Source: Paenibacillus piscarius | Lineage (GTDB): Bacteria; Bacillota; Bacilli; Paenibacillales; Paenibacillaceae | Assembly: GCF_022234545.1 (NCBI RefSeq) | Contig: NZ_JAIEUI010000013.1 | Location: 1 to 64,000 of the forward strand | Reading direction: 5' to 3' | DNA: 64,000 nt | Shown: in pieces, positions 17,907 to 27,729 of the stretch | Layout: each line of letters begins with the position of its first letter | How positions within the stretch are numbered: the first letter of the stretch is position 1 | Made by a program: the position numbers and the translations under genes | Notes under the pieces: generated by a model | Told to the model about the DNA's origin: nothing | Database searches by the model: none | The model's input: only the letters and a program-made list of their open reading frames with translations

Positions 17907-18791
17907 ATGGCCCGAAAATTCGAATTCTCCAAATTGTTCATTAACCTGCTGTTCATCGTGCTGTCGCTGGTGGTCATCCTGCCGTTCCTGCTGGTCGTTG
18001 CTGTATCGCTGACGGATGAGAAGTCGCTGACCGCGAACGGGTACCAATTTATCCCTGAATCGTTCAGTCTGGATGCCTACCGCTATCTGCTGGATGCCCC
18101 GGATGTCCTGTTCCGCGCTTACGGGGTGACCTTCACGGTGACCATCACCGGTACGGTGGTTGGACTGCTGCTGACCGCAATGACCGCGTACGTGATTTCC
18201 CGGCAGGATTACCGTTATAACCGCGCGACCACCTTTTATGTGTTTTTTACGATGCTGTTCAGCGGGGGACTTGTTCCCTCCTACATTCTCATCACACAGT
18301 ACCTGCATCTGAAGGACAGTCTGTGGGCGCTCATTCTGCCGATTCTGCTGTCACCGTTCAATATCATGGTCATGAAGGGGTTCATGTCGAAGATCCCGCT
18401 CGAAATTATTGAATCCGCCAAAATTGACGGGGCGCGGGAGTTCCGCATCTTCTTCCGGATTATCCTCCCGTTGTCCACACCGGCGCTGGCTACACTGGGC
18501 CTGCTGATCTCCTTCACATACTGGAACGAATGGTTCAACGCGATGCTCTATATCGATGATCCGAACAAGGTGCCGCTGCAGCTGCTGCTCGTGCGGACGC
18601 TCAACAGCATTGAGTTTCTCACCACGAATGCGGAATTTACCGGCCAGCTTGGCATCGATTTGTCCAGCTTCCCTAACAGTTCGGCACGGATGGCGATTGC
18701 TGTGCTGGCGGGCGGTCCGATGCTGGTGATCTTCCCGTTTTTTCAGCGGTTTTTCGTCAAAGGGCTTACGGTTGGCTCCCTAAAGGGTTAA
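17907..18791 (+). CDS. ABC sugar-transporter permease, YtcP/CarB type
   Basis: 294 residues, six membrane spans, EAA loop ESAKIDGAREFRIFFRIILPL at residues ~170-190. Standard partner of the LplB-type permease, 12 bp downstream of it with its own AAGGAGG site. Together they form the membrane channel for an oligosaccharide importer. Confidence 0.92.
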   Translation: MARKFEFSKLFINLLFIVLSLVVILPFLLVVAVSLTDEKSLTANGYQFIPESFSLDAYRYLLDAPDVLFRAYGVTFTVTITGTVVGLLLTAMTAYVISRQDYRYNRATTFYVFFTMLFSGGLVPSYILITQYLHLKDSLWALILPILLSPFNIMVMKGFMSKIPLEIIESAKIDGAREFRIFFRIILPLSTPALATLGLLISFTYWNEWFNAMLYIDDPNKVPLQLLLVRTLNSIEFLTTNAEFTGQLGIDLSSFPNSSARMAIAVLAGGPMLVIFPFFQRFFVKGLTVGSLKG

Positions 18792-18827
18792 CATACAATC
18801 ATGTACAAAGTACAGGAGGTCACACAC

Positions 18828-20375
18828 ATGAGAAAAAGGCTGTCTGGAGTTCTGGCATCTGTATTGCTCACAGCATCGGTGCTGTCCGGCTGCGGTGGCA
18901 ACGGCAATGGTAACGGGGGGAATGCAAGCGGCGGTGAGAGCACGGGGACACCGTCTGCCCAAAGTGCGGCACCGGAATCGGGAAATGCCGGGGAGCTGAA
19001 GCCGGTAGAGCTGACGTGGTATTATCCGATCTCACAGCTGCAGGCCGATCAGCAGAAGGTGCAGGATGAAGTCAACAAGATCGTCAAGGAGAAGATCAAC
19101 GCTACAGTCAAGCTGATGCCGGTGGCCATCGGGGATTATGTGCAGAAGATGAACACGGTGCTGGCGGCAGGCGAGAAATTCGACATTCTCTGGACCGGAT
19201 ACATGCTGAAGCCGGAGGAGCTGGTGCGTAAAGGCGCCATTCAGCCGATGGATGCGCTGCTGGATCAATATGCGCCGGAGCTGAAGGCCGATGTGCCGCA
19301 GGTCATGTGGGACGGACTGTCCGTAGACGGGGAAATTTACGGCATTCCGAACCAGCAGATTAACGGCTCCCGTTACGGATTCATCATCCAGAAGCGTTTT
19401 GCCGACAAGTACAAACTGGATACCGCCTCCATCAAAAAGATTGCCGACATCGAGCCGTTCCTGGCCCAGATTAAGCAAAATGAGCCGGATATCATTCCCT
19501 TCGGCACCTTCGGCAATTCCTTTATTAATCCGCAGTCGCATGATGACCAGTACTGGGTAGTGCCGGGCCTCGACGACCACTTCTATATCAAAACAGATGA
19601 TCCAAGCTATACGCTGCACCGCTACCCGGAGGAAGAACTCGACAATTTCCGTCTGGCCAGCAAGTGGTATAAGGCAGGATACATCTACAAGGATGCGGCT
19701 ACCGAAAAAATGAACGATTACCTGGCCAAAGGCCGGATCGCTGTGGATTTCAACGTCACGCTGAAGCCGGGGGTTGAAGCGGAGGTTATGGCGAAGAACG
19801 GCGGCAATGAGGTGATCACGGTTCCGCTCAGCGACTGGTTCTCGAACGGCTACTCAGCGACCACCAACCAGTCGATCAGCCGCACGGCTCCCAACCCGGA
19901 ACGTGCCATGATGCTGCTGAATCTGATCAATACCGATAAAGAGCTGTACAATCTGATCTGTAACGGTATTGAAGGGGTTCACTATGAGAAGACAACGGGA
20001 GATTACATCAAGGCCCTGCCGGATTCCCGGTATCTGCCGAATATGGACTGGGTTTTTGGCAGCGTATTCAACTCATACCTGAAGGAAGGCCAGCCTGAGA
20101 ACGTCTGGGAAGAGACCAAAAAGATCAATTCCGATTCCGAGGTCAACCCGGTCGGCGCCTTCAAATTCAATTCCGAGCCGGTCAATACCGAGATCGCCAA
20201 CCTGAACGCCGTGTGGGGTGAATATAAGCGCGGGCTTGTGACCGGAACACTCGATTTTGATGAAACCTGGCCTGTCCTGTACGGCAAGCTGAAGGAAGCG
20301 GGCGAAGAGAAGTATGTGGCTGAGGTCACCAAGCAATTCGAAGCATTTCTTAAGGAAAAGGGCTTGAAGAAGTAA
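18828..20375 (+). CDS. Extracellular solute-binding lipoprotein of the sugar importer
   Basis: 515 residues from ATG 18828 (AGGAGG 10 nt upstream). Lipoprotein signal with lipobox LSGC, then a Gly/Asn/Ser-rich linker and a family 1 solute-binding fold (VELTWYYPISQLQADQQ; DILWTGYMLKPEELVRKGAIQPMD; NPERAMMLLNLI). It captures a sugar outside the cell for the two upstream permeases. An alternative in-frame ATG at 18801 would add nine residues ahead of the signal peptide and is unlikely. Its leader contains the palindrome TGTACAAAGTACA, the same core as the hairpins at 9370 and 9421. Confidence 0.92.
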   Translation: MRKRLSGVLASVLLTASVLSGCGGNGNGNGGNASGGESTGTPSAQSAAPESGNAGELKPVELTWYYPISQLQADQQKVQDEVNKIVKEKINATVKLMPVAIGDYVQKMNTVLAAGEKFDILWTGYMLKPEELVRKGAIQPMDALLDQYAPELKADVPQVMWDGLSVDGEIYGIPNQQINGSRYGFIIQKRFADKYKLDTASIKKIADIEPFLAQIKQNEPDIIPFGTFGNSFINPQSHDDQYWVVPGLDDHFYIKTDDPSYTLHRYPEEELDNFRLASKWYKAGYIYKDAATEKMNDYLAKGRIAVDFNVTLKPGVEAEVMAKNGGNEVITVPLSDWFSNGYSATTNQSISRTAPNPERAMMLLNLINTDKELYNLICNGIEGVHYEKTTGDYIKALPDSRYLPNMDWVFGSVFNSYLKEGQPENVWEETKKINSDSEVNPVGAFKFNSEPVNTEIANLNAVWGEYKRGLVTGTLDFDETWPVLYGKLKEAGEEKYVAEVTKQFEAFLKEKGLKK

Positions 20376-20429
20376 ACGGACAGAGTAGATAACGATAATA
20401 CCGGAGGATACAGGAGGAACCTGCTGCTC

Positions 20430-20478
20430 AGGGACGGCTTTGCCATAGCTTAGGTGTTGGCCGGGCCGTCCCTATTTT
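20430..20478 (+). terminator. Terminator-like hairpin after the binding-protein gene
   Basis: AGGGACGGC (20430-20438) pairs with GCCGTCCCT (20465-20473), 26-nt loop, followed by ATTTTAA. It could act as a terminator or attenuator between the importer and the beta-helix gene. Confidence 0.55.
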
Positions 20479-20504
20479 AATCCGAAAGGAGAAGAGGAGC
20501 TTTG

Positions 20505-23500
20505 GTGAAAAAAAGATTGCTTGCCGCGCTGATGGCTGGTCTGCTGGTCTTGACGATTCCCGTTCCGTCTTTTAGAGCTACTGTATCTGCGGAGGAGGTA
20601 TCCCCCGGAATTTCCTTTTATGTATCTGTTAATGGAAGCGATTCCAATGCTGGGACGCTGAATGCCCCGTTCAAGAGTCTTGAGAAGGCGCGCGATACGA
20701 TCCGTACGCTGAAGGCGGAGGAAGGATTGCCGGAGGGCGGAGTTACCGTGTATCTGCGCGAAGGCCGGTATGAACGGACCAGCAGCTTCGAGCTGCGGGA
20801 GCAGGATTCCGGCGAGGCGGATAAGCCGATTACGTATACAGCATATCCTGGAGAGTCCGTCATTCTCTCTGGCTCGGAGAAGCTTGAGAAGTCAGCGTTT
20901 GTTCCGGTGACGGATAGCTCCGTGCTCAGCCGGATCATCAGTCCAGAGGCCAGAACGAAGGTGCTGGAGGCGGATCTCGCCGGTCTCGGCATTACCGATT
21001 ACGGTGAGCTCAGCCGCCACGGCTATTATCTGGCTAATGACCTGAGCAAGGTCCCGCCGATGGAGCTGTATGTGGCCGGAGAGGGCATGACACTGGCCCG
21101 CTGGCCGAATGAAGGCACGGTCCAGATGGATGAGATTCTTGATCCCGACCCGCAAGGACCCGAACGGGGAGGTGCATACACGCGGAGGTACCTTCACCTA
21201 TACGTATGACCGTCCGCAATACTGGACGCAGGCCGACGACATCTGGCTGGACGGGATCTTCGGCTACAGCTGGGAGTGGTCGTATAATAAGATTGCTTCC
21301 ATTGATACCGCAGCCAAAAGCATCACCCTCCGCTACGGCGAAATGAGCGGTATCTTCAAGAACTGGTACCCGGATTTCCACTTCGCGCAGAACCTGCTGG
21401 AGGAGATCGACATGCCCGGCGAATATTATATTGACCGCCAGGCCGGGAAGCTGTACTTTCTGCCCAATGCCGGTTTTGCCGCCTCAGCGGACCCGGATAT
21501 TGAAGTCACGATGCTGAAGACACCGATGATCAACGCGCTGAACGCCTCGTACATTGACTTCTCGGAGCTGGTGCTGGAGAACGGCCGTGATTCGGCAGCG
21601 GTGTTCATGGGCGGCAAGCAGCTGCGTATCCTGAACAGCGAGATCCGCAATTTCACCAACAGCGGAGTGCTGGTCAATACACAGAGCCGATTTTACTACA
21701 ATAATTTTGAAGGGGCACCGGGGACAGACCATGCGATTCTCAGCACCCATATCCACCATATCGGGGGGACTGCGGTCACGCTGGCCGGAGGCAACAAAAC
21801 CACGCTTGCTCCGGGAAACAACAGGGTGGAGAATTCGCATATTCACGATTTTGCCTACTATCACAAAGCCTATAATCCCGGGGTATTGCTGTCGGGCGTG
21901 GGCAACCGCATGTCGCACAATGAGCTGCATGACGCGCCGCATCCCGGCGTGCTGATCTTCGGCAATGACCATACTGTGGAATATAACGAGATTTATGATG
22001 TCTGCACAACCTTCTCCGATCTCGGAGCGATCTACATGAACGCAGGGGAGCAGCCCCATGAGCGGGGCACGGTGATCCGGCGCAACTATTTCCATAACAT
22101 CGGCGAGAGTAAAGCAGGGGTAGAGGGCGTGTATCCCGACAACTTCACGATGGGGCTGACGATTGACGAGAATATTTTCTACAAGATGGGCAATTCGGCG
22201 ATTAAAAATAACGGCGGTGCCCATATCCTGACCCGCAACAATATCTTCATTGACAGCAAAATTCCGTACGACTATGCGGATATGTTCCTGGGCGATGAGC
22301 CGGACGATCAGGTGCCGCTGAATTACATGCCGAAGTGGCAGGCGCTGTTCGCGGCAAATAATAACTTCACCGGAACACCTTATCTGGCCAAGTATCCCGA
22401 GCTGGCGGATTTCTTCATGGAGAACCGTTATTATCCTGACACCAACACGTTCCAGGGAAATGTCATTTATAATCCGTCGGTTCCGCGCAGTGTAACAACC
22501 AATGTGTATGGCGCGTACGACAAATTCGGGCTGGTGCAGTATGCGAACAACTGGGTTACTGCGGGTGATCCTGGCTTCATCGATCTGGCGGGCGGCGATT
22601 TGTCACTGCGGCCGGATGCGGACGTATACGATATGATTCCCGGCTTCCCGGAGATTCCTTTTGCTGAGATCGGCGTCACCGGTAAGGCAGGCACGACAGC
22701 CGGTGCGGACAGTTATCCCGTGCAGGAGGTAAGTGTCTATGACAGCGAAATTACTGTAGACCGCTGGAAAACGCTGAAGCTGCGCACGGCGGTGCTCCCC
22801 TGGAATGCGGATAATCCCGCGTTGACCTTCACTTCGGCGGATCCGGCTATCGCGTCCGTGGATCAGGCCGGTATTGTGACCGGCCGGGCGGTGGGGACCA
22901 CGGTGATCACGGTGTCTTCAGCAGAGAATTCGCTGCTGAGTGCCACGGTTACCGTTCATGTGGAGGCCGGCGATGGCGTGATGGACTTCACGGATTTTGA
23001 ATCCGGTGCGAACGGCTGGCTGCAGGATGCCAACCGCAGCATCGAGAAGATTGGAACGAACCGCTGGTACAAGATTCTGAACGGAGCCTCGTCGCTTAGC
23101 CCCAAATCCTTCTCCGACTATGAGCTGAGCTTCAAGCTGAAGACCCCGGCGGTGATGGGCGATAATGCGACTCTGTATATCTTCGACCGTCAGGCCGGAA
23201 GCGGCTCTACCCGGATCGGCTATAAGACCCGCGCGGACGGAAGCTCCGCCTGGCTGCTGTACAATTCTGCCTGGACGGTGCTGAAGGAAGTGAAGCTGCC
23301 GGGGCATGACCTGCAGCCGGATACGGAGTATACGGTCCGTATGCTGGTAAAGGGCGGCGACATCAGCGTCTATCTGGACGGAGCGTTCCGCCTGAAGGGC
23401 ACTGACCCGGGTCATAATGCGGAAGGGAAGGTCGGCTTCTATGTCGCGGGTGTCAGCCAGATGCACTTCGATGACATTCAGTTCAAGGAGCTGACTACTA

Positions 23501-24276
23501 CGCTGGCCGGGATTATCCCGGCGGAGGGAGCGGTGCGGCTGGCCGCCGGGGAGCAGCGGCAGCTGCAGGTCTCCTTCGATCCTGCGGATACGCCGGATAC
23601 AGAGGTGACCTGGCAGTCCGCCAACCCGGCGGTGGCAACAGTTGATCAGACCGGAGTGGTCAGCGCTGTGTATGAAGGGGATACGGTAATCACCGCTGTG
23701 TCGGTGGTGAATCCGCAGATCAAAGCCGAGATTGCCGTAACGGTCTCCAATATCATGCATGAGACGAACTTCGAGAACGGCGGCAACGGCTGGCCGGTCG
23801 ACCCGAACCGCAGCATTGCTGCTGACCCGGACGGCAACCGCAGATATAAGCTGCTGAACGGTGCCACTGGATTGCTTGACCGCAGCTTCACGTCCTATCA
23901 GCTGGATTTCAAGCTGAAGACACCGGCCGCTATGCCGGATAACGGCATCCTGTACATCTTCGACCGCCAGGACAGCTCCGGCTCCACCCGGATCGGGTAC
24001 CGGACCCGGGCAGATGGATCTTCGGCCTGGATCTTGTATGACACGGCCTGGCAGAAGCTGACCGAGACGGTGCTGCCGGGACATGACCTGCAGCCGGATA
24101 CGGAGTACGCGGTCAGAGTTACGGTCAAGGACGGCGATATCGCCGTATCCGTGGACGGCGCACCCAGACTGTCCGGCAGCGATCCCGGCCACCGGCCATC
24201 CGGCAAGGTGGGGTTCTACACCAGCGGCTTCGCCTACATGCTGTTCGATGACATTACGTTCTCGGTGCTGCCATAG
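20505..24276 (+). pseudogene. Secreted right-handed beta-helix glycosidase (GH141-like), frameshifted
   Basis: Two overlapping frames make one protein of ~1250 residues. Frame 1 (20502/20505-21209) carries a signal peptide and the start of the helix domain (FYVSVNGSDSNAGT, FKSLEKARDTIR, VTVYLREGRY). Frame 2 is open to 24276 and continues with EVHTRGGTFTYTYDRP, the parallel beta-helix (HIHHIGGTAVTLAGG, NVYDVCTTFSDLGAIY-like turns), then two alternating sets of a Big2-like domain (ASVDQAGIVTGRA; ATVDQTGVVSAVY) and a lectin-like domain (FESGANGW; FENGGNGW). Removing one C from the CCC at 21144-21146 would join the frames as DPTRKDPNGEV. The opening resembles GH141, which includes fucosidases and xylanases; the exact activity is uncertain. 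Either a real pseudogene or a sequencing error. Confidence 0.75.
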
Positions 24277-24367
24277 AGCAGGCTGGCGCTCTTCCTTTCT
24301 GGGAGGGCGCTCTTTTGTGTTGTTTAGAACTGAACCCAATAAGCGACGCGAGGGCATCTGGACCGGA

Positions 24368-24590
24368 TGTGGTCGAAAAACCGACCACATTCGGCGTGGC
24401 AGAGGCGCGTGAGCGGGATGTGGTCGAAAAACCGACCACATTCGGCGTGGCGGAGGCGCGTGAGCGGGATGTGGTCGAAAAACCGACCACATTCGGCGTG
24501 GCGGAGGCGCGTGGGCGGGATGTGGTCGAAAAACCGACCACATTCGGCGTGGCGGAGGCGCGTGAGCGGGATGTGGTCGAGTTTAATTTC
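24368..24590. repeat. Array of exact 51-nt hairpin repeats
   Basis: Cores TGTGGTCG-AAAAAC-CGACCACA start at 24368, 24419, 24470 and 24521, with a fifth half-copy at 24572, an exact 51-nt period. The stem is a perfect 8 bp. Linkers (TTCGGCGTGGCGGAGGCGCG type) are nearly identical. The core is the same structure as in the 1396-1700 array with GG/CC replacing AA/CT. Because 51 is a multiple of three, open frames run through it on both strands, but they lack ribosome sites and are not called as genes. Confidence 0.88.
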
Positions 24591-24595
24591 TAACC

Positions 24596-25456
24596 TCAAC
24601 GTATACTCTTCCTGTACTTCTCCGGTGAGATCCCTTTAAGCTTCTTGAACATCTGGCTGAAATAGGAGGGGGAGAGGCCGCCGACCTCCATGGCGATCTC
24701 CCCGACAGACTTGTCTGTATTGGCAAGCAGAATACAGGCTTCACGGACACGACGCTGCACAATATACTCGGAGAGGGTAATGCCGGCATACTGCTTAAAG
24801 AGATGAGAGATGTGGTAAGGGGACAAATGCATGTGAGCGGCGAGTGCTTCAAGACTGAAGGGCTCCCTGTAATGCGCCTCCAGCCATTCGGTAATCCGCC
24901 CGACATGTGAGCCCCCGCGTGACTGGTTCTGAGAGGCTTCGGCCAGTACACCGGACATGCGCTGCTGAAGCAGCCGGATCAGCTGAAGCAGCAGAAACCC
25001 GGTATGTTCTTCTGTGTCCCCGGCCGAGCTGTTCATATATTGATGTAATTCCTCCAGCAGCTCAGGGATGCGGCTGTCCTGCATGTCATACATAACCGGC
25101 TTCGGCAGGCTGCCCTTCCATATGCTGCGGAAGAACTTGTCCATATACGGAAAAGCGGAAAGATAGTGCTCCATAAAACCGGGGTCGAAGGTAAGGTTGG
25201 TCCGGAGATAGGAACGGCCTTCTTCCTGTGGAACGTGCACACGGTGCAGTTGATAGGGCTGGAACCAGACCAGCGTATGATCACGGATCGGGTAGGTCTC
25301 ATTCTCGGCCATAATTTCGCCGTGACCGCTGTAGATATACAGCATTTCAATTCCCCTGTGCGCGTGAAACCAGTGAGCTTCCACATCTTCAGACTTATAA
25401 TTATACATAAACAATCCGGGCTCCAGTCCCTGAGGCGGAGAATCATTCCTGTTCAT
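24596..25456 (-). CDS. AraC-family transcriptional regulator
   Basis: 286 residues: a cupin-type sensor (HWFHAHRGIEMLYIYSGHGEIM, then IRDHTLVWFQPYQLHRVHV; residues ~30-85) plus the C-terminal helix-turn-helix pair (LEALAAHMHLSPYHISHLFKQYAG; VGEIAMEVGGLSPSYFSQMFKKLKG). Same strand as, and 94 bp downstream of, the GH88 gene, so probably the local regulator of uronic-acid glycan use. The coding sequence ends next to the 51-nt repeat array. Confidence 0.87.
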   Translation of the reverse strand: MNRNDSPPQGLEPGLFMYNYKSEDVEAHWFHAHRGIEMLYIYSGHGEIMAENETYPIRDHTLVWFQPYQLHRVHVPQEEGRSYLRTNLTFDPGFMEHYLSAFPYMDKFFRSIWKGSLPKPVMYDMQDSRIPELLEELHQYMNSSAGDTEEHTGFLLLQLIRLLQQRMSGVLAEASQNQSRGGSHVGRITEWLEAHYREPFSLEALAAHMHLSPYHISHLFKQYAGITLSEYIVQRRVREACILLANTDKSVGEIAMEVGGLSPSYFSQMFKKLKGISPEKYRKSIR

Positions 25457-25504
25457 GACAGACTCCTCTGTGAAGCTATTGTTGCTTCCAGTATAGCATA
25501 CGAA

Positions 25505-25533
25505 CAGGCAGGCCCCTTCCAGGAGCCTGCCTG
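25505..25533. terminator. GC-rich hairpin between the GH88 and AraC genes
   Basis: CAGGCAGGC (25505-25513) and GCCTGCCTG (25525-25533) form a perfect 9-bp stem with an 11-nt loop. There is no T-tract on either strand, so it may shape processing or partial termination rather than be a standard terminator. Confidence 0.4.
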
Positions 25534-25550
25534 CCGTTCAAATATAATGC

Positions 25551-26684
25551 TTAACGCCCGTACCAGTACCCCGGCACTCCCCGCTCCAGACGGAGCAGCG
25601 CCTCCAGGAAGAAATAATCGCCCCAGATCACGAAATCATCAGGCGCGGAATTCCCTCTGACTGAATAAGAACCGTGGCGGAGGAAGCCTTCCTCCGTGAG
25701 GTCGCCTGCGGTAAAGTAGTTCTTCACCAGTGAATCCATAGACTGCTGCACCGCTTCATCCAACAAGGCGCGATCCGGGTGACTTTCCGGCAAATGCTCC
25801 AGCAATTCAAGAACACCGCACACAAAGATGGCTGAAGCCGAGCTGTCGCGCGGAGATCCCTCCTCCTGCGGAGCGTCGAAATCCCAGTAGGCCACATGAT
25901 CAGCCGGGAGATGCTCCAGGAAATGAAGGGCCAGTCTTCTTGAGGTTTCAAGGAAACGTTCCTCCCGTGTATAACGGTAAGCTAATGCAAAGCCGTAAAC
26001 TCCCCAGGCCTGACCCCGTGTCCAGGTTGATCCGTCCTGATAGCCTTGTGCGGTTCCTCCGCGGATGGCGTTTCCGTTCTCCTGGTCAAAATAAAACGTA
26101 TGATAGGAGGAATCATCCCCTCTGACCAGGAACCGGCGGCTCTTCTCCGCATGGATCGTGGCACAGTCGGCATAGCGGCGGTCCCCGGTCTGCTCTGCGG
26201 CAAAGTAGAGCAGCGGCAGGTTCATCAGGCAGTCAATAATGATGCGTCCGCCGTTATCCGGGTCTCCTTCCGGCCCCCAGGCCTGAAAGATCCGGGAAGC
26301 CGGACGCCAGCGCTTCATCAGAACCTCTGCTGCTTGCAGTGCCAGCTGGCGGGAGGCTTCATCCTGTTCGGCGATCCAGCGGGCCTTGGCGGACAGCGAA
26401 TAGAGGAAGCCAATGTCGTGATGCTCCAGCGCCTGCTGTGCCTCCATACGTCTCCGGAAGGAATCTACGGTTTGGACCGCAGCGGCATGAATGTCCGGGT
26501 CCTTGCTGTATTCGTAGCTCAGCCACAGAATTCCCGACCAGAAGCCTTCCGTCCAGTCCTTCTGGTCTGTTAAATGGTATTTGCCGTCTCCAAAGCTCAC
26601 AATCGGAAAAGCCTCTCCAAAACGCTTAATGTTCAGGCGGGTGGTGATGAGCGTCTGTTCAATGACCGGCTTCCAGTCCATCAT
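25551..26684 (-). CDS. GH88 unsaturated glucuronyl hydrolase
   Basis: ~378 residues, cytoplasmic. Signatures of the GH88 six-hairpin fold: WTEGFWSGILWLSYEYS at ~30-50, HHDIGFLYSLSA containing the conserved catalytic-region Asp near residue 90, IIIDCLMNLPLLYFAA, and TWTRGQAWGVYGFALAYRYT. It removes the 4,5-unsaturated uronic acid left at the non-reducing end of oligosaccharides by polysaccharide lyases. Start is ATG 26684 (or 26681) after GGAGG at 26690-26694; the more upstream ATG overlaps the ribosome site. GH105 is the alternative family. Confidence 0.85.
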   Translation of the reverse strand: MMDWKPVIEQTLITTRLNIKRFGEAFPIVSFGDGKYHLTDQKDWTEGFWSGILWLSYEYSKDPDIHAAAVQTVDSFRRRMEAQQALEHHDIGFLYSLSAKARWIAEQDEASRQLALQAAEVLMKRWRPASRIFQAWGPEGDPDNGGRIIIDCLMNLPLLYFAAEQTGDRRYADCATIHAEKSRRFLVRGDDSSYHTFYFDQENGNAIRGGTAQGYQDGSTWTRGQAWGVYGFALAYRYTREERFLETSRRLALHFLEHLPADHVAYWDFDAPQEEGSPRDSSASAIFVCGVLELLEHLPESHPDRALLDEAVQQSMDSLVKNYFTAGDLTEEGFLRHGSYSVRGNSAPDDFVIWGDYFFLEALLRLERGVPGYWYGR

Positions 26685-26994
26685 AATAACCTCCATATTA
26701 TCGCTGAATTGTTCCCTAAGATTATTATAAATCAGGAGATCTATTGGTTTGTTGTGCTCATCTATAGCTATATTGCGGTTTTCGGTTAACCTCTAAGTAA
26801 TTATTTTTTTTAATGGTTCTGTGCCTTGAATGTGATAAGGAATATCTATTACCATTTTATGTATCAAAGCTTTGCTGAACTATTAAAGGAGATGAATCCT
26901 TATAATCACTCAACTATTCCCCCTTCTTCACAAACCTGCACTCTGGCAGCGCAGCAATGAACCGTTCTGGGATGACGACCATATCTCGAAAAAT

Positions 26995-27717
26995 ATGCTG
27001 CAGGCTCATCTGCACCCGGACTGGGAAGCGGCCAGCCGCAGGCACGAGGATATTGATCGTTCTGTAGAATGGTTAAGCCGCCTGATCCCGCCCGGGAGCA
27101 GCATCCTTGACCTTGGCTGTGGCCCGGGGCTGTATACGGAGCGTCTTGCGACACTGGGATATGACGTAACCGGTCTGGACATCTCCAGGCGCTCTATCGC
27201 CTATGCACAGGAGCATGATAGGCAGAGCCAATACCTGTATAAGAATTATCTGGAGCTGGATTATACCGAAGCCTTCGATATGATTACCTTGATCTATTGC
27301 GATTATGGCGCACTTACACAGAGTGAGCGGCATGCTCTGCTGGGCAAGGTGCACCGTGCATTAAAGCCCGGAGGTTTGTTTATTATGGATGTATTTACGC
27401 ATCAGACGATCCGGAGTAAGCAGGATAGTACTTCGTGGTCGGCGCAGCCGGACGGCGGCTTTTGGCACACGGAACCGCATATCTGTCTGGAAGCAGCTTA
27501 TTATTACGAGGACCATACGGTAGAGGCCCGGCAGACTGTCGCAGTAACTGCAAATGAGCTTCACCAGTACTTGATCTGGAACACGGTCTATACCCGGGAG
27601 ACCCTTGCCGCTGAAGTGTTGCCATGGGGCTTCCAGGTAGACAGTGTTTATGATGATAGCTGCGGCAGTCCGTATACCGGTGAGGCAGACACGCTGTGTT
27701 TTGTACTAAGGAAGTGA
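26995..27717 (+). CDS. Class I SAM-dependent methyltransferase
   Basis: SAM-binding motif ILDLGCGPGLYTERLATLGYDVTGLDIS, then FDMITLIYCDYGAL and LKPGGLFIMDVF, all of the class I methyltransferase fold. From the first ATG (26995) it has 240 residues, but family-like sequence continues upstream in frame: NEPFWDDDHISKN, and back to codon 26902, which is ATA and not a standard start. AAAGGAG lies about 10 nt before that ATA. The natural start is therefore probably at 26902 through a non-standard codon or a mutated ATG; translation from 26995 would lose 31 residues. The substrate is unknown. Confidence 0.82.
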   Translation: MLQAHLHPDWEAASRRHEDIDRSVEWLSRLIPPGSSILDLGCGPGLYTERLATLGYDVTGLDISRRSIAYAQEHDRQSQYLYKNYLELDYTEAFDMITLIYCDYGALTQSERHALLGKVHRALKPGGLFIMDVFTHQTIRSKQDSTSWSAQPDGGFWHTEPHICLEAAYYYEDHTVEARQTVAVTANELHQYLIWNTVYTRETLAAEVLPWGFQVDSVYDDSCGSPYTGEADTLCFVLRK

Positions 27718-27729
27718 TTCTCCGCCGTA

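Noticed and set aside
22918..24543. 541-codon minus-strand frame opposite the beta-helix gene
   Set aside because: It is the shadow of a high-GC coding strand. Low-complexity proline/arginine ends come from the repeat array, and no ribosome site or family motif is present.
24254..24599. Open frames on both strands through the second array, encoding 17-residue repeats
   Set aside because: The 51-nt period keeps every frame open by arithmetic. There are no ribosome sites, and the reading extends only as far as the DNA repeats.
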